A stretch of 64,000 bases of DNA from Kaistella yonginensis (GCF_030409525.1 NZ_JAUFQB010000003.1:54836-118835); one strand, 5' to 3'. Counted from the stretch's first letter, positions 44,351 through 53,801 are shown. The notes: generated by a model from the letters alone, not told the origin. A program made the numbers and translations.

Positions 44351-45640
44351 TTATCTAGAAATTTTTTGAATAGTGGTGTTTTTAATGCCTTTGTCTTCGA
44401 GCTCTTTTTGCATTTTTACCGCTTCTTCCAAGCTGGAAAATTTGCCATAGGTATAATAAAACTTACCTTTCTCCTTTACGCGGATCACGTCTTTTAAGCT
44501 ATTAAGCATAAAGGAATTAGCGCTTAATTTCTGATCACTCACCGCAAGTTCCAAAGTATAAAATCCAACACCTAATTTCTGGTTCGGGATAAATGAAATG
44601 GCCGTTGCATTTTTAAACCCAGCGTCTTTTGCCGTTTTTAAATTATTATCTCTTACAGAAGCGAAATTAGTTACACTATAATAATATTTATACAGATCGT
44701 TGTCTTTGATTGGAAGAACGTAATTAAGCCCCTTTAAAGCAGGGTCACCGGTGTTATATTTCGTTGGCGAAGACATCAATAATATTCTGAAGTCATTTTT
44801 TAGGGGTTTCTCCTCTGGCTTCACCACTTCTTTGGGTTGGTTGGATGCCCCCCCATTTCTTTCGATTGCTTTTTTATAACTTACAATTGCATCGTAAATA
44901 CTTTCTGCAACTTCGTTCTGACCTTTTTCTGAAGCCAGATACATTCCCTCTTCATAATTGCTGATAAAGCCAGTTTCAATTAATACGGATGGCATTGCAT
45001 TTAATCTTAACACGTGTAAGTTTTGCTGCTTCACTCCTCTGGATAAGCGTTTGTCTTTCTTTTCGAAATTGCCTTCTACGAAACTCCCAAATAAAAGACT
45101 GCTTTCCAAATATTTACTTTGTTGAATTTTCAGTGCAATTAATGACTCAGGCGATTTAGGATCATAAGACGCAAAAGTTTCGCGGTCTTTTTCATCCAGA
45201 TAAATTACATCATTCTCCGCTTTTGCCACTTCCAGATTTGTTCTGTTCTGATCGGGTCCCTGAACAAAGGTTTCTGTTCCGTACGGAGAAGTTTTCGTAC
45301 TCGCATTGCAGTGAATAGACACAAATAAATCTGCTTTACTGCGATTGGCTAAAGTTGTTCGCTCTGTTAAAGAGGGGAATTCATCAATTTTTCGCGTATA
45401 GATGATTTTAAAATCTTTATTTTTTTCAAGCATGCGCCCTATTTTCAAAACAATCGCAAGGGTCACATCTTTTTCTCGCAAAGTGCCGACTTCACTGTAA
45501 TACCGATTTGCACCATGATCTGAGCCGCCATGCCCCGCATCTAGGACAATGGTAAACTTTTTCTGAGCGCTCGGAAGAATGAATATCAAAGAGAATAAAA
45601 GGAATAAGTACTTTTTAAAAGAAAAACTATCCGTAATCAT
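44351..45640 (-). CDS. N-acetylmuramoyl-L-alanine amidase with SPOR-like tail
   Basis: Zinc amidase that cleaves the peptide from peptidoglycan glycan strands, probably during cell division. The 429-residue protein has a signal peptide (about 1-24). The Amidase_3 domain (about 27-255) has zinc ligands in LDAGHGGSDHGA, the Glu of TLREKDVTLAI and FVSIHCNAS, and the catalytic Glu region SVLIETGFISN. The C-terminal part (about 320-429) includes YTYGKFSSLEEAVKMQKELEDKGIKNTTI, which fits a SPOR-type septal glycan-binding domain. It is divergent from the LptD-like gene. Confidence 0.93.
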   Translation of the reverse strand: MITDSFSFKKYLFLLFSLIFILPSAQKKFTIVLDAGHGGSDHGANRYYSEVGTLREKDVTLAIVLKIGRMLEKNKDFKIIYTRKIDEFPSLTERTTLANRSKADLFVSIHCNASTKTSPYGTETFVQGPDQNRTNLEVAKAENDVIYLDEKDRETFASYDPKSPESLIALKIQQSKYLESSLLFGSFVEGNFEKKDKRLSRGVKQQNLHVLRLNAMPSVLIETGFISNYEEGMYLASEKGQNEVAESIYDAIVSYKKAIERNGGASNQPKEVVKPEEKPLKNDFRILLMSSPTKYNTGDPALKGLNYVLPIKDNDLYKYYYSVTNFASVRDNNLKTAKDAGFKNATAISFIPNQKLGVGFYTLELAVSDQKLSANSFMLNSLKDVIRVKEKGKFYYTYGKFSSLEEAVKMQKELEDKGIKNTTIQKISR

Positions 45641-45662
45641 CTGTAAATTTTAAAAATTATAT

Positions 45663-45670
45663 TAATTTTG
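45663..45670 (+). promoter_or_regulatory. -7 box TAATTTTG of the LptD-like gene
   Basis: Exact TAnnTTTG element 27 nt before the TTG start at 45698. Confidence 0.5.
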
Positions 45671-45697
45671 ACGGCAATATATAATAGATAAAGCGCT

Positions 45698-48283
45698 TTG
45701 GTCAAAACTGGCTTCAAAAATATACTACAAATCTTAATTATCCTAATTTTTAACAATTTTTTAGCACATCTTCATGCTCAAAATTTGTCTGGAAATAAGA
45801 TAGTTAATGAAACGATGCCCAAATCTGACACCCTGGTTCAAAAAAAAGAACAGTTAGAGGCGGTGGTCAAAACAAAAGCAGAACGTATCAGAAACGACAT
45901 CCCCAAAAAGATGACCTACCTGAATAAAAATGCGCAGGTAAAATACCAAGACATGACCATTGATGCCGATTATATTTCAATTGACTGGGATAAATCCTTG
46001 GTATTTGCCAGAGGAGAGCTGGATTCTTTAGGAAAAATTAAAAATCCTGCCGTTGCCATACAAGGAGGGAAAACCTATGAATATGATGAGTTCACCTACA
46101 ACATCAAAACACGCCAAGCCATTGCTTTTAACGCACGAACTGAAGAAAGCGAAGGTGTAATCGTCGCCGAAAAAACCAAAAAATACAACGATTCGGTCTT
46201 CTTTATGAAAAGAGGAAAATATACCACCGACGAATATTTCATAAAGAAAAAAGACACCATTGCCGATTACTATTTGCTCGCTCCAAACATTAAATTAATT
46301 AAAGGTAAAAACAAATCACAGGTAATTACAGGACCGATTCAAATGTATATTGAACAGGTGCCGACGCCTTTAATCATGCCATTTGCTATTTTACCCTTCT
46401 CCGATAAAAGAAGTGCCGGTATTTTAATTCCGAGTTTTGGAGAAAGAGAAGATGTAGGATTTTTCCTAAATTCCTTGGGATACTACCAACCTATTGGCGA
46501 TCATTTTGACTTAAAAATCCTGGCAGACATTTACACCAAAGGCAGCTGGAATTTAAAACCCGAAATGAACTACAAAAAGAACTACAAATATACCGGGAAT
46601 TTTTCTGCCGATATGGGTACCACCGTGCGCGGTATAAAAGGGCTGGGTGATTATTCGAAAACCGGCACCTATCGAATAGCCTGGCGACACCAGCAAGATT
46701 CAAAAGCAAATCCTTTTCTTACCTTCTCGGCCTCGGTGGATGTAGTGAGTAATAAGTTTTATAATAATACGGTTAATAATAATTACGCTTTTAACCAAAA
46801 TAATCTGAATGCCCAGCAAAACTCAACTGTAAGTGTTGTAAAGCGGTTTCTCACTTTGCCAATTACCATTACAGGAACTTCTTCTTACTCCCAAAATTTC
46901 TCTACGGGTTTGGCAGATTTAAAACTTCCGGTGATGAATGTGGCGATTAATCAGTTTTATTTATTTAAACCAAAGACAGGAATCAGACAAGGTTTAGTAG
47001 AAAACATTACCGTAAATACCGGCTTAAACTTGAATAATTATGTGCAAACAAATGAAGGCGAACTGTTTAAAAAAGCGATGTGGGAAAAAATGCAAACGGG
47101 TCTTAAAAACAATATTTCTTTAGGAACAAATACCACGATTGCAAAATATTTCACCTTTTCTATTTCAGCAAATATTGACAATGCTCTAACAACCAAAACG
47201 TTGACCCGATCCTATAATCCGATTGACAACAAAGTAGAAGATGTTCTCAATAATAAAATTGCAGGATATTCTTCTTTCTCGACCAGCACAAGTTTACAAA
47301 CGGTTCTGTACGGCATGTTGAATTTTAAAAAGAATTCATCTGTTCAAGCGATTCGTCATATGATGACACCACAAATCGGCTTCAGTTATTCACCAGATTT
47401 CTCAGCTTCCAGCTTTGGATATTACAAGAATTATTATAACGATCGTGGCGAAATGACGCCCTACTCTATATTTGACCGTGGGATCATTGGCTCACCCAAT
47501 TCTGGTTTGGTGCAGGCCTTAAGCTTCTCTATCAATAATAATTTGGAGATGAAAGTGAAATCTAAAAAAGATTCTACCGGAACTAAAAAATTGAAGATTT
47601 TTGAAAGTTTAAATTTCAACACCAATTATAATTTCGCTGCTCCAACTCATAAATGGTCCATGTTTAGCTTCAGCGGACAAACCACTTTATTTGAAAAATT
47701 AAACCTGAATACGAGCTTAACTTTAGAACCGTATCAAATTATATTTGCTCCAGAAAGCGAAATGGGTATTAGAACAGAAAACTTTGGTCATTTTAGTGTA
47801 CAAGGTTTCAATGCGCAACTTTCTTATCCGTTGAGCGACGCCATCTTCGGTGAAAAAGAAGAGCTCGCCAAAAAATTTAAAACCAAAGGAGAAATAAGAA
47901 ATGAAGATTATTATTTTGATGAAGATAATTACGCGCGGTTTAAGCAACCCTGGTCTTTAAACATCAATGCACAATATGGCTACACCCGAAGCTTAACACG
48001 TTTCGGAAACAATGTGGCCTCATTAGGTCTCGATGGAAGTATTAAACTATCACCATTTTGGAATATCACCGGTAACCTATACTATGATATTATTACCAAA
48101 GAAATTGCCAATACGCAGTTAGGATTCTCACGGGATCAAAGAAGTTTTACCATTAACTTTAACTGGATTCCCTATGGGCAGTATAAAGTATACGATTTCT
48201 TTATTGGAATTAAAGCCAATATTCTGCGCGATGCTGTGAAATATAAAGACCGCAGCTTCACTCAACCAAATGCACCGTTTTAA
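45698..48283 (+). CDS. lptD: LptD-like LPS assembly outer membrane protein
   Basis: An 861-residue protein. A signal sequence (about 1-28) precedes a short OstA/LptA-like jelly-roll domain (about 65-215: MTYLNKNAQVKYQDMTIDADYISIDWDKSLVFARGE) and a large beta-barrel (about 235-861). This is the arrangement of the flavobacterial LptD that inserts lipopolysaccharide into the outer membrane. The motif PLIMPFAILPFSDKRSAGILIPSFGEREDVGFFL marks the barrel entrance in LptD proteins. The predicted start is TTG at 45698; no ATG lies nearby in frame. It is divergent from the amidase. A partner LptE was not seen in the window. Confidence 0.88.
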   Translation: MVKTGFKNILQILIILIFNNFLAHLHAQNLSGNKIVNETMPKSDTLVQKKEQLEAVVKTKAERIRNDIPKKMTYLNKNAQVKYQDMTIDADYISIDWDKSLVFARGELDSLGKIKNPAVAIQGGKTYEYDEFTYNIKTRQAIAFNARTEESEGVIVAEKTKKYNDSVFFMKRGKYTTDEYFIKKKDTIADYYLLAPNIKLIKGKNKSQVITGPIQMYIEQVPTPLIMPFAILPFSDKRSAGILIPSFGEREDVGFFLNSLGYYQPIGDHFDLKILADIYTKGSWNLKPEMNYKKNYKYTGNFSADMGTTVRGIKGLGDYSKTGTYRIAWRHQQDSKANPFLTFSASVDVVSNKFYNNTVNNNYAFNQNNLNAQQNSTVSVVKRFLTLPITITGTSSYSQNFSTGLADLKLPVMNVAINQFYLFKPKTGIRQGLVENITVNTGLNLNNYVQTNEGELFKKAMWEKMQTGLKNNISLGTNTTIAKYFTFSISANIDNALTTKTLTRSYNPIDNKVEDVLNNKIAGYSSFSTSTSLQTVLYGMLNFKKNSSVQAIRHMMTPQIGFSYSPDFSASSFGYYKNYYNDRGEMTPYSIFDRGIIGSPNSGLVQALSFSINNNLEMKVKSKKDSTGTKKLKIFESLNFNTNYNFAAPTHKWSMFSFSGQTTLFEKLNLNTSLTLEPYQIIFAPESEMGIRTENFGHFSVQGFNAQLSYPLSDAIFGEKEELAKKFKTKGEIRNEDYYFDEDNYARFKQPWSLNINAQYGYTRSLTRFGNNVASLGLDGSIKLSPFWNITGNLYYDIITKEIANTQLGFSRDQRSFTINFNWIPYGQYKVYDFFIGIKANILRDAVKYKDRSFTQPNAPF

Positions 48284-48308
48284 ATTTTAAAGAATTAAAC
48301 TTAAGTTT

Positions 48309-48316
48309 TATATTTG
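48309..48316 (+). promoter_or_regulatory. -7 box TATATTTG of ridA
   Basis: Exact TAnnTTTG element. Its TTG is the apparent upstream start codon of the open frame, so the true start is the ATG at 48332. Confidence 0.6.
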
Positions 48317-48331
48317 CCAAAAATCAATCCT

Positions 48332-48712
48332 ATGAAAAAGATCATTTCCACCTCGAAAGCACCGGCCGCTATTGGCCCATATTCCCAAGCGAATTTTGTG
48401 AATGGCACTTTGTATATTTCAGGGCAAATCCCAGTAAATTCTGAAACAGGAAAAGTAGAAGAAGGCATTGAAAAAGCAACCCACCAGGTCATGAAAAATC
48501 TGGAAGCCGTACTTACGGAAGCCGGATTAACCTTTAGCAATGTGGTAAAGGCAACGATCTTTTTGAAAAATATGGATGATTTTGCGGTGATGAATGACAT
48601 CTATGCATCTTACCTAAATCCGGACAGTTATCCCGCGAGAGAAACCGTACAGGTTTCTTGTCTGCCGAAAAATGTAGATATTGAAATCTCTATGATAGCA
48701 CATCAATTTTAA
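48332..48712 (+). CDS. ridA: RidA family enamine/imine deaminase
   Basis: Hydrolyses reactive 2-aminoacrylate and related imines formed by PLP enzymes. The 126-residue protein has the RidA motifs APAAIGPYSQA, LYISGQIPVN, the loop NVVKATIFLKNMDDFAVMN, and YPARETVQVSCLPKNVDIEI with the arginine that binds the carboxylate. The frame opens at 48314, but that codon is part of the promoter box; MKKIISTSKAPAA from 48332 is the normal RidA start. The stop overlaps the next start as TAATG. Confidence 0.95.
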   Translation: MKKIISTSKAPAAIGPYSQANFVNGTLYISGQIPVNSETGKVEEGIEKATHQVMKNLEAVLTEAGLTFSNVVKATIFLKNMDDFAVMNDIYASYLNPDSYPARETVQVSCLPKNVDIEISMIAHQF

Positions 48713-49158
48713 TGAATTTTTTAAGAAATACATTTGCAGTAATTTTAGGCCTCACCGTGGCCGCGCTTCTTATCACCATTGGTATAAGGATTAACTCTTC
48801 GTGGATCACCTATGAAGGATTTTCCGCCTTTGAAAAATGGGAAAGCGTTTTAAAATCGGTCGAGCATAAACCCTATTTTTTTGTTGCACTGCTAATTTCA
48901 TCTGGGATTGCAGCAACAGTTGGTGGCGTAGTAACTGCAATTATCGTAAAATATGCAAAAGTAGCCTATGCAATTTTGATTGGATTTATCCTCTTGTTTA
49001 TTGCGATGCTCGATATTATCATTTTTCCGTACCACCCTACTTTTTACAAAATCTTAATCTTCCTAACCTTCTTCCCTTTCTCTTGGATAGGTGGCAAGAT
49101 TATCGAAGTGATCTATGAACGAAAGAAACGCAGAAAACGAAAACTCCTTAACAAATAA
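48712..49158 (+). CDS. four-helix membrane protein of unknown function
   Basis: A 148-residue inner-membrane protein with four hydrophobic helices (about 4-25, 54-80, 84-107 and 112-130) and a very basic C-terminus (ERKKRRKRKLLNK) that should face the cytoplasm. No family is recognised. Its start overlaps the ridA stop by one base, so it is translated from the same message. Whether it relates functionally to RidA is unknown. A strong terminator follows at once. Confidence 0.85.
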   Translation: MNFLRNTFAVILGLTVAALLITIGIRINSSWITYEGFSAFEKWESVLKSVEHKPYFFVALLISSGIAATVGGVVTAIIVKYAKVAYAILIGFILLFIAMLDIIIFPYHPTFYKILIFLTFFPFSWIGGKIIEVIYERKKRRKRKLLNK

Positions 49159-49190
49159 AAAAAACGCAACCAGTTTAAGTTGCGTTTTTC
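49155..49190 (+). terminator. terminator after the ridA operon, convergent with htrA
   Basis: Perfect 10-bp stem AAAACGCAAC / GTTGCGTTTT (49161-49170 / 49179-49188). It has an A-run on the left and T-run on the right, so it could serve both strands. Confidence 0.85.
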
Positions 49191-49209
49191 GTTATTATAG
49201 TATTCTTGA

Positions 49210-50724
49210 TTAAGGCATTTTGAACCCTCGGGTTGTAATTCTTCCATATTCATCTACGTATTTGATCTGAACGTTTCCGCTGTAAGAATCCAATATCTTT
49301 TCAATATCTTTTTGTGAGTTTACTGGTTTGCCATTAACTTCAATCACGATATAATTATCAACAACACCAATTTTTGCCATCTCACTGCCGTTCTCTACGT
49401 TTCTTGCGATTACCCCACTGTTTAAGCCGTAATCGGTTTTAAACTTCTCACTCAACGGCTCAAATTCTGCTCCAATTTTTTCGGTTACTGAAAGGTCGGC
49501 TTTACTTCTTAAAGTGGTTCCTCCTTTTTGGTCTTTCAAGGTAACATTAATGGTATTTTGTTTTCCATTTCTTAAATAAGTTACCGCAACTTTATCACCA
49601 GGTCTTTTACTGCCTACGGCAAATGAAAGATCATAATAACTTGAAACAACGGTATTGTCGACTTTAGTAATAATATCGCCATTTCGTAAACCAGCATCTT
49701 CTGCACCGCCTTTCTCCGCAACTTCAATTAGATAAACACCGCTTGCTGATTTTAGATTGGTTTTTTTCTGTTGGTTATAGGCTGAAACCTGTCGTTCATC
49801 TGATAAATCCAACGGAACAACGCCCAAGAATCCTCTTTGCACCAAACCAAACTGCTTAATATCCTCTACAACCTTTCTGGCTAAATTGGATGGAACCGCA
49901 AATCCATACCCTTCATAATATCCAGTTTTAGAGGAAATCGCAGAGTTGATTCCGATTAACTCCCCGTTCGGATCAACCAAGGCACCACCAGAATTCCCAG
50001 GATTAATTGCCGCATCGGTCTGAATAAAACTTTCAATTGGTGTTCTTGATTGCTGACTTAACAAGTCGATACTTCGTCCTTTTGCGGAAACGATTCCAGC
50101 AGTAACCGTAGAATTTAATCCCATCGGATTACCCACGGCTAAGACCCACTGGCCAACTTCTACATTATCGGAGTTTGCAAAATTAAGGTAAGGCAAGCCT
50201 TTTTCTTCAATTTTTAATAAGGCAATATCTGTGGTGGGATCCGTTCCAACCAAATTGGCAACATAAGATTTCTTATTAGAAAGCACCACTTCTAATTTGG
50301 TGGCACCTGCAATCACGTGGTTATTAGAAATAATATAACCATCAGGAGAAATGATTACGCCCGAACCCATTCCCGTGGGCATATTGGGTGGTGGCGATTG
50401 TTGTTGCTGTTTCGGATTACCTCCAAATGGGTTCCCAAAAAACAAATCGAACAAATCCTGATCATTTGCTCTTGTTTTTTTGTTTGAAAAATTTTTGATG
50501 CTCACTACGGCTGGAACTGTCATTTTGGCAGCCTTCACGAAGTCATCGCCCACTCCTGTCATATTAAATGAGGCATATTTTGCGTCGTTATTCTTGGGAG
50601 CAAAATAATTAAAATCTGCATGATTGCCTTTTACATTAAAGTAAGTGATGGCGCCAAAGGTCGTGGCTCCCGACATTACTCCTACAACAGCATAGGGAAT
50701 TAGTTTTTTTAAGGTATTTCTCAT
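49210..50724 (-). CDS. degP: Do/HtrA-family serine protease
   Basis: Periplasmic quality-control protease and chaperone. From the ATG at 50724 (MRNTLKKLIPYAVVG) it is 504 residues. It has an N-terminal signal or anchor helix (about 8-28), a trypsin-like domain with catalytic His136 (SNNHVIAG), Asp166 (PTTDIALLKI) and Ser245 (NPGNSGGALVDP), and two PDZ domains (about 290-375 and 410-490). A Gln/Pro-rich loop (KQQQQSPPPNM) precedes the protease domain, matching the LA loop of DegP. A second ATG two codons upstream (50730) is possible. The promoter box lies inside a small palindrome at 50762. Confidence 0.95.
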   Translation of the reverse strand: MRNTLKKLIPYAVVGVMSGATTFGAITYFNVKGNHADFNYFAPKNNDAKYASFNMTGVGDDFVKAAKMTVPAVVSIKNFSNKKTRANDQDLFDLFFGNPFGGNPKQQQQSPPPNMPTGMGSGVIISPDGYIISNNHVIAGATKLEVVLSNKKSYVANLVGTDPTTDIALLKIEEKGLPYLNFANSDNVEVGQWVLAVGNPMGLNSTVTAGIVSAKGRSIDLLSQQSRTPIESFIQTDAAINPGNSGGALVDPNGELIGINSAISSKTGYYEGYGFAVPSNLARKVVEDIKQFGLVQRGFLGVVPLDLSDERQVSAYNQQKKTNLKSASGVYLIEVAEKGGAEDAGLRNGDIITKVDNTVVSSYYDLSFAVGSKRPGDKVAVTYLRNGKQNTINVTLKDQKGGTTLRSKADLSVTEKIGAEFEPLSEKFKTDYGLNSGVIARNVENGSEMAKIGVVDNYIVIEVNGKPVNSQKDIEKILDSYSGNVQIKYVDEYGRITTRGFKMP

Positions 50725-50761
50725 CGTCATAAATTATTTAAAACGTTATATTTAATTATCT

Positions 50762-50777
50762 ACTAAACAAATTTAGT
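50762..50777 (-). promoter_or_regulatory. htrA -7 box within a small palindrome
   Basis: TAAATTTG (50768-50775, minus strand) is flanked by matched arms ACTAAA and TTTAGT. The dyad overlaps the promoter box and could be an operator, but in AT-rich DNA chance is possible. Confidence 0.4.
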
Positions 50778-51027
50778 GCTAAATCAGTATTCATAAAAAG
50801 TAGTTTGTTTCAACTTTAACTAAACATTAACAAGAATGACCCTAATTTAAACATTTTTTAATAAAATTGGGTATTGCAACGATTTATTTAACATTTCGAT
50901 TGTCACTGTTTCTGGTCATAAAATATAAATCAAATAGTGCTGAACAAAGAAATCTTTGTTATATTTGAATTCTGCACAATTGTATTGCAGTTGAAAAATA
51001 AAATTATCTCTCATTTTTTACTTTCTT

Positions 51028-51035
51028 TACATTTG
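51028..51035 (+). promoter_or_regulatory. -7 box TACATTTG of the amidinotransferase-fold gene
   Basis: Exact TAnnTTTG element 16 nt before the ATG at 51052. A second match, TATATTTG, lies at 50960. Confidence 0.5.
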
Positions 51036-51051
51036 AAATCAGCATTATCGT

Positions 51052-51966
51052 ATGAAACTCAACATTAAAAATGAAACCGGAAGACTTAAATCTGTCGTTT
51101 TGGGACAACCTCAATCAATGGGAAGCGTTCCATCTTTGGAAGAAAGTTATGATGCAAAATCCTATGACACGATTCAAAAAGGTATTTACCCTAAAGAAGA
51201 GGATATCGTGCATGAAATGAATGAATTTGAAAAAATATTAAAGAAACACGATGTAAAAGTTTTTCGTCCGGAAATTATTGAAGACTACAATCAGGTTTTC
51301 GCGAGAGATGTGGCGTTTGTTATTGAGGATAAAATGATTATCTCCAATGTAATTGCAGATCGTGCAGATGAACAAGAAGCCTATCGTAAAATATTTGAAG
51401 AGGTAAAGTGGCGCGATATCATCAATCTGCCAGACACCGCCCATATTGAAGGGGGCGATGTTATTGTCTGGAACGATTTCATCTTCATAGGAACTTGTTT
51501 TTCAGAAGATTATCGGAATTTTAAAACCGCCAGAACCAACGAATACGCAATTAATATTTTGAAAGAATATTTTCCAAAAAAGAGAATTCTTGATTTTGAG
51601 TTGAAGAAAAATGACCGCGAACCTTATCTAGGAATACTGCATTTGGACTGTACTTTTAATCCCATCGGGAAAGATAAATGTATCATCTATAAGAATGGCT
51701 TTGTAGATGAAAGCGATTATCATTTGATCCTGGATATTTTCGGTGAAGAAAACTGTTTTCATGTTACCGATGAAGAAATGTTTGAAATGTATCCGAATAT
51801 CTTTTCGATTTCACCAGAGATTGTGGTTTCTGATCAAGCTTTTACCCGAATGAATAATCATTTACGAAACGAATGGGGAATGACGGTTGAAGAAATTCCG
51901 TACCGTGAAATTTCTAAAATGGGCGGACTGCTGAGATGTTCTACTTTGCCTTTGGTGAGAGCCTAA
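51052..51966 (+). CDS. amidinotransferase/arginine deiminase-fold enzyme
   Basis: A 304-residue member of the guanidino-group-modifying (pentein) superfamily, which includes arginine deiminase, dimethylarginine hydrolase and glycine amidinotransferase. The start KLNIKNETGRLKSVVLGQP, the acidic site FARDVAFVI, HIEGGDVIVW (Glu/Gly-Gly-Asp), the catalytic His in GILHLDCTFNPIG and the nucleophilic Cys in GLLRCSTLPLVR are all present. The active site is therefore complete. The substrate cannot be assigned from sequence alone. It lies near ctlX, another pentein, with cutC between. Confidence 0.88.
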   Translation: MKLNIKNETGRLKSVVLGQPQSMGSVPSLEESYDAKSYDTIQKGIYPKEEDIVHEMNEFEKILKKHDVKVFRPEIIEDYNQVFARDVAFVIEDKMIISNVIADRADEQEAYRKIFEEVKWRDIINLPDTAHIEGGDVIVWNDFIFIGTCFSEDYRNFKTARTNEYAINILKEYFPKKRILDFELKKNDREPYLGILHLDCTFNPIGKDKCIIYKNGFVDESDYHLILDIFGEENCFHVTDEEMFEMYPNIFSISPEIVVSDQAFTRMNNHLRNEWGMTVEEIPYREISKMGGLLRCSTLPLVRA

Positions 51967-52062
51967 ATTTTAAAAAAATCTTTTTTAACCGAAAGTCATC
52001 GATTCGACCAAGTCAAAAGTAGTACAATAAGAATGTAAAAACAGATTGCAAAAAAACTGATT

Positions 52063-52725
52063 CTACGAACTTAATTTTTTCAATTTCTTAATTTCATCAT
52101 CGGTCACGAAGGTGTCATATTTTAAAATCGCAGAGGAGTGAAAGCTAGTTCCACCCGTAAACGCTTTCAGTTCTTCAATATTTTCAGAGCGCACACCACC
52201 ACCGATTAGAATTTCTATTTTATCCGAATATTTTTTAATTAAAGTTTTCAGTTGCTCTTTTCCTTCCAAGGCTGTTTTTTTTCCACCCGAAGTCAAAACG
52301 GTTTTGAAACCCAATTTAATTAAAATCTGAAGGGATTTTTCTAAATCTTCAGTTCGGTCAAAGGCACGATGAAAAGTACACGGTGTTTCTCCGGCCAAAT
52401 CAAGCAACGCTTTATTTCGTGCTTCATCAATTTCATTATCCGCATTTAAAACTCCAAAGACGAAACCATCGGCACCGCCTTCTTTAAAAGTGATAATACT
52501 GTTTTTCATTTCCAAAAACTCGTCAGCAGAATAGAAAAAGGGACCACCTTTCGGCCGGATCATTACATAAACGGGCGTTTTATAATGCCTTTTTAGATGG
52601 AGAAATTCGTAGAAATCAGGTGTTACTCCGCCTTTTTCTAAATCATGACAGAATTCTATTCGGTCGGCCATCGATTGACAGGCAGTTTCCGCAGACGTAA
52701 TTTCAAAGCAGGCAATTTCTAACAT
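52063..52725 (-). CDS. cutC: CutC family protein
   Basis: A 220-residue TIM-barrel protein named for copper homeostasis; the copper role is disputed and the reaction unknown. It begins MLEIACFEITSAETACQSMADRIEFC and has the family segments VYVMIRPKGGPFFYSADEF, CTFHRAFDRTED, LTSGGKKTALEGKEQL and ILIGGGVRSENI. The frame is open to 52776, but the ATG at 52725 gives the standard start. It is divergent from ctlX and converges on the amidinotransferase-fold gene. Confidence 0.93.
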   Translation of the reverse strand: MLEIACFEITSAETACQSMADRIEFCHDLEKGGVTPDFYEFLHLKRHYKTPVYVMIRPKGGPFFYSADEFLEMKNSIITFKEGGADGFVFGVLNADNEIDEARNKALLDLAGETPCTFHRAFDRTEDLEKSLQILIKLGFKTVLTSGGKKTALEGKEQLKTLIKKYSDKIEILIGGGVRSENIEELKAFTGGTSFHSSAILKYDTFVTDDEIKKLKKLSS

Positions 52726-52752
52726 GGGTTTTTTATTATCTATAAATTTAAG

Positions 52753-52760
52753 TATTTTTG
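52753..52760 (+). promoter_or_regulatory. -7 box TATTTTTG of ctlX
   Basis: Exact TAnnTTTG element 38 nt before the ATG at 52799. Confidence 0.5.
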
Positions 52761-52798
52761 CGAGATAAAGGACCATTCCTCATTAAAACTTATCATTC

Positions 52799-53722
52799 AT
52801 GCAAACAGCCAATACCGTTCTGATGGTAGAACCGATCGCTTTCGGTTACAACTCTCAAACAGCAGAAAATAATTACTTTCAAGTTGAACAGAAAGAAACC
52901 GACATTCAGGAAAAAGCACTCGCTGAATTCAACAACTTTGTCGGAAAACTTCGGAACAAAGGGGTTCAGGTGATCACCGTGAAAGACACTTTAAACCCAC
53001 ATTCACCAGACTCTATTTTCCCTAATAACTGGGTGAGTTTTCATGAAGACGGAAAAGTCGCACTTTACCCTATGTTTGCTCCAAACCGACGTGTAGAACG
53101 AAGAACTGACATTTTGGATACTGTGCAAAATGCCGGCTTTAAAATTACAGAAATCCAAGACCTATCTTCTGCTGAAAAGGAAGACAAATTTCTGGAGGGA
53201 ACAGGAAGTATGATTTTTGATCATGACTACAAAGTGGCTTATGGTTCTGTTTCTCTCCGTTTAGACGAAAAATTATTCCTTGATTTCTGCGAGAAATTTG
53301 ACTTTCAGCCTGTGGTTTTTCATTCTTATCAAAATGTGGGAAATCAAAGACTACCGATTTACCACACCAATGTGATGATGTGCGTAGCCAAACAGTTTGT
53401 AGTTATTTGTTTGGACTGTATCGATGATGAAATGGAAAGAGAAAAAGTTCAGGAAGTCATTAAATCAACCAACAAAGAAGTGATCGAGATTTCGGAAGAT
53501 CAGATGCAGCAATTTGCGGGAAATATGTTGCAAGTTCAAAATCAGGAAGGAACACCATTTTTGGTGATGAGCGAAACGGCTTATAAATCGTTAACAACGA
53601 AGCAAATAGAAAAGATAGAATCTTACTGCGAAATTATTTATGCCGATTTGAATACGATTGAAGTAAATGGTGGTGGAAGCGCAAGATGCATGTTAGCCGA
53701 GGTTTTCTTGCCAAAGAATTGA
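52799..53722 (+). CDS. ctlX: citrulline utilisation hydrolase CtlX-like (pentein family)
   Basis: A 307-residue amidinotransferase-fold hydrolase. The Francisella relative CtlX is a citrulline ureidase, giving ornithine, CO2 and ammonia. Characteristic segments are VLMVEPIAFGYNSQTAENNYFQ, DSIFPNNWVSFH, ALYPMFAPNRRVERR, FLEGTGSMIFDH (acidic site), YHTNVMMCVAK (catalytic His) and the C-terminal NGGGSARCMLAE (nucleophilic Cys). All expected active-site residues are present. The enzyme name follows the family; activity on citrulline here is inferred. No ornithine aminotransferase gene is adjacent in this window. Confidence 0.9.
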   Translation: MQTANTVLMVEPIAFGYNSQTAENNYFQVEQKETDIQEKALAEFNNFVGKLRNKGVQVITVKDTLNPHSPDSIFPNNWVSFHEDGKVALYPMFAPNRRVERRTDILDTVQNAGFKITEIQDLSSAEKEDKFLEGTGSMIFDHDYKVAYGSVSLRLDEKLFLDFCEKFDFQPVVFHSYQNVGNQRLPIYHTNVMMCVAKQFVVICLDCIDDEMEREKVQEVIKSTNKEVIEISEDQMQQFAGNMLQVQNQEGTPFLVMSETAYKSLTTKQIEKIESYCEIIYADLNTIEVNGGGSARCMLAEVFLPKN

Positions 53723-53765
53723 TTTTCTTCAATAGATTTTTTTTAAAACTGAAAAGAAAGTTATT

Positions 53766-53800
53766 CTCAAAAAAAGCCACTGACGAAGTGACTTTTTAGC
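53766..53800 (+). terminator. terminator between ctlX and a convergent gene
   Basis: Stem AAAGCCACT / AGTGACTTT (53773-53781 / 53787-53795) with one mismatch, A-run on the left and TTTT on the right. Usable from both strands. Confidence 0.7.
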
Positions 53801-53801
53801 T

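Larger units (their letters stand above)
50731..51051. other. intergenic region with divergent promoters, no gene
   Basis: This 321-nt AT-rich gap has the htrA box TAAATTTG (50768-50775, minus) inside the palindromic ACTAAACAAATTTAGT. It also has TATATTTG (50960-50967) and TACATTTG (51028-51035) on the plus strand. No reading frame or stable RNA structure was recognised. Confidence 0.6.
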
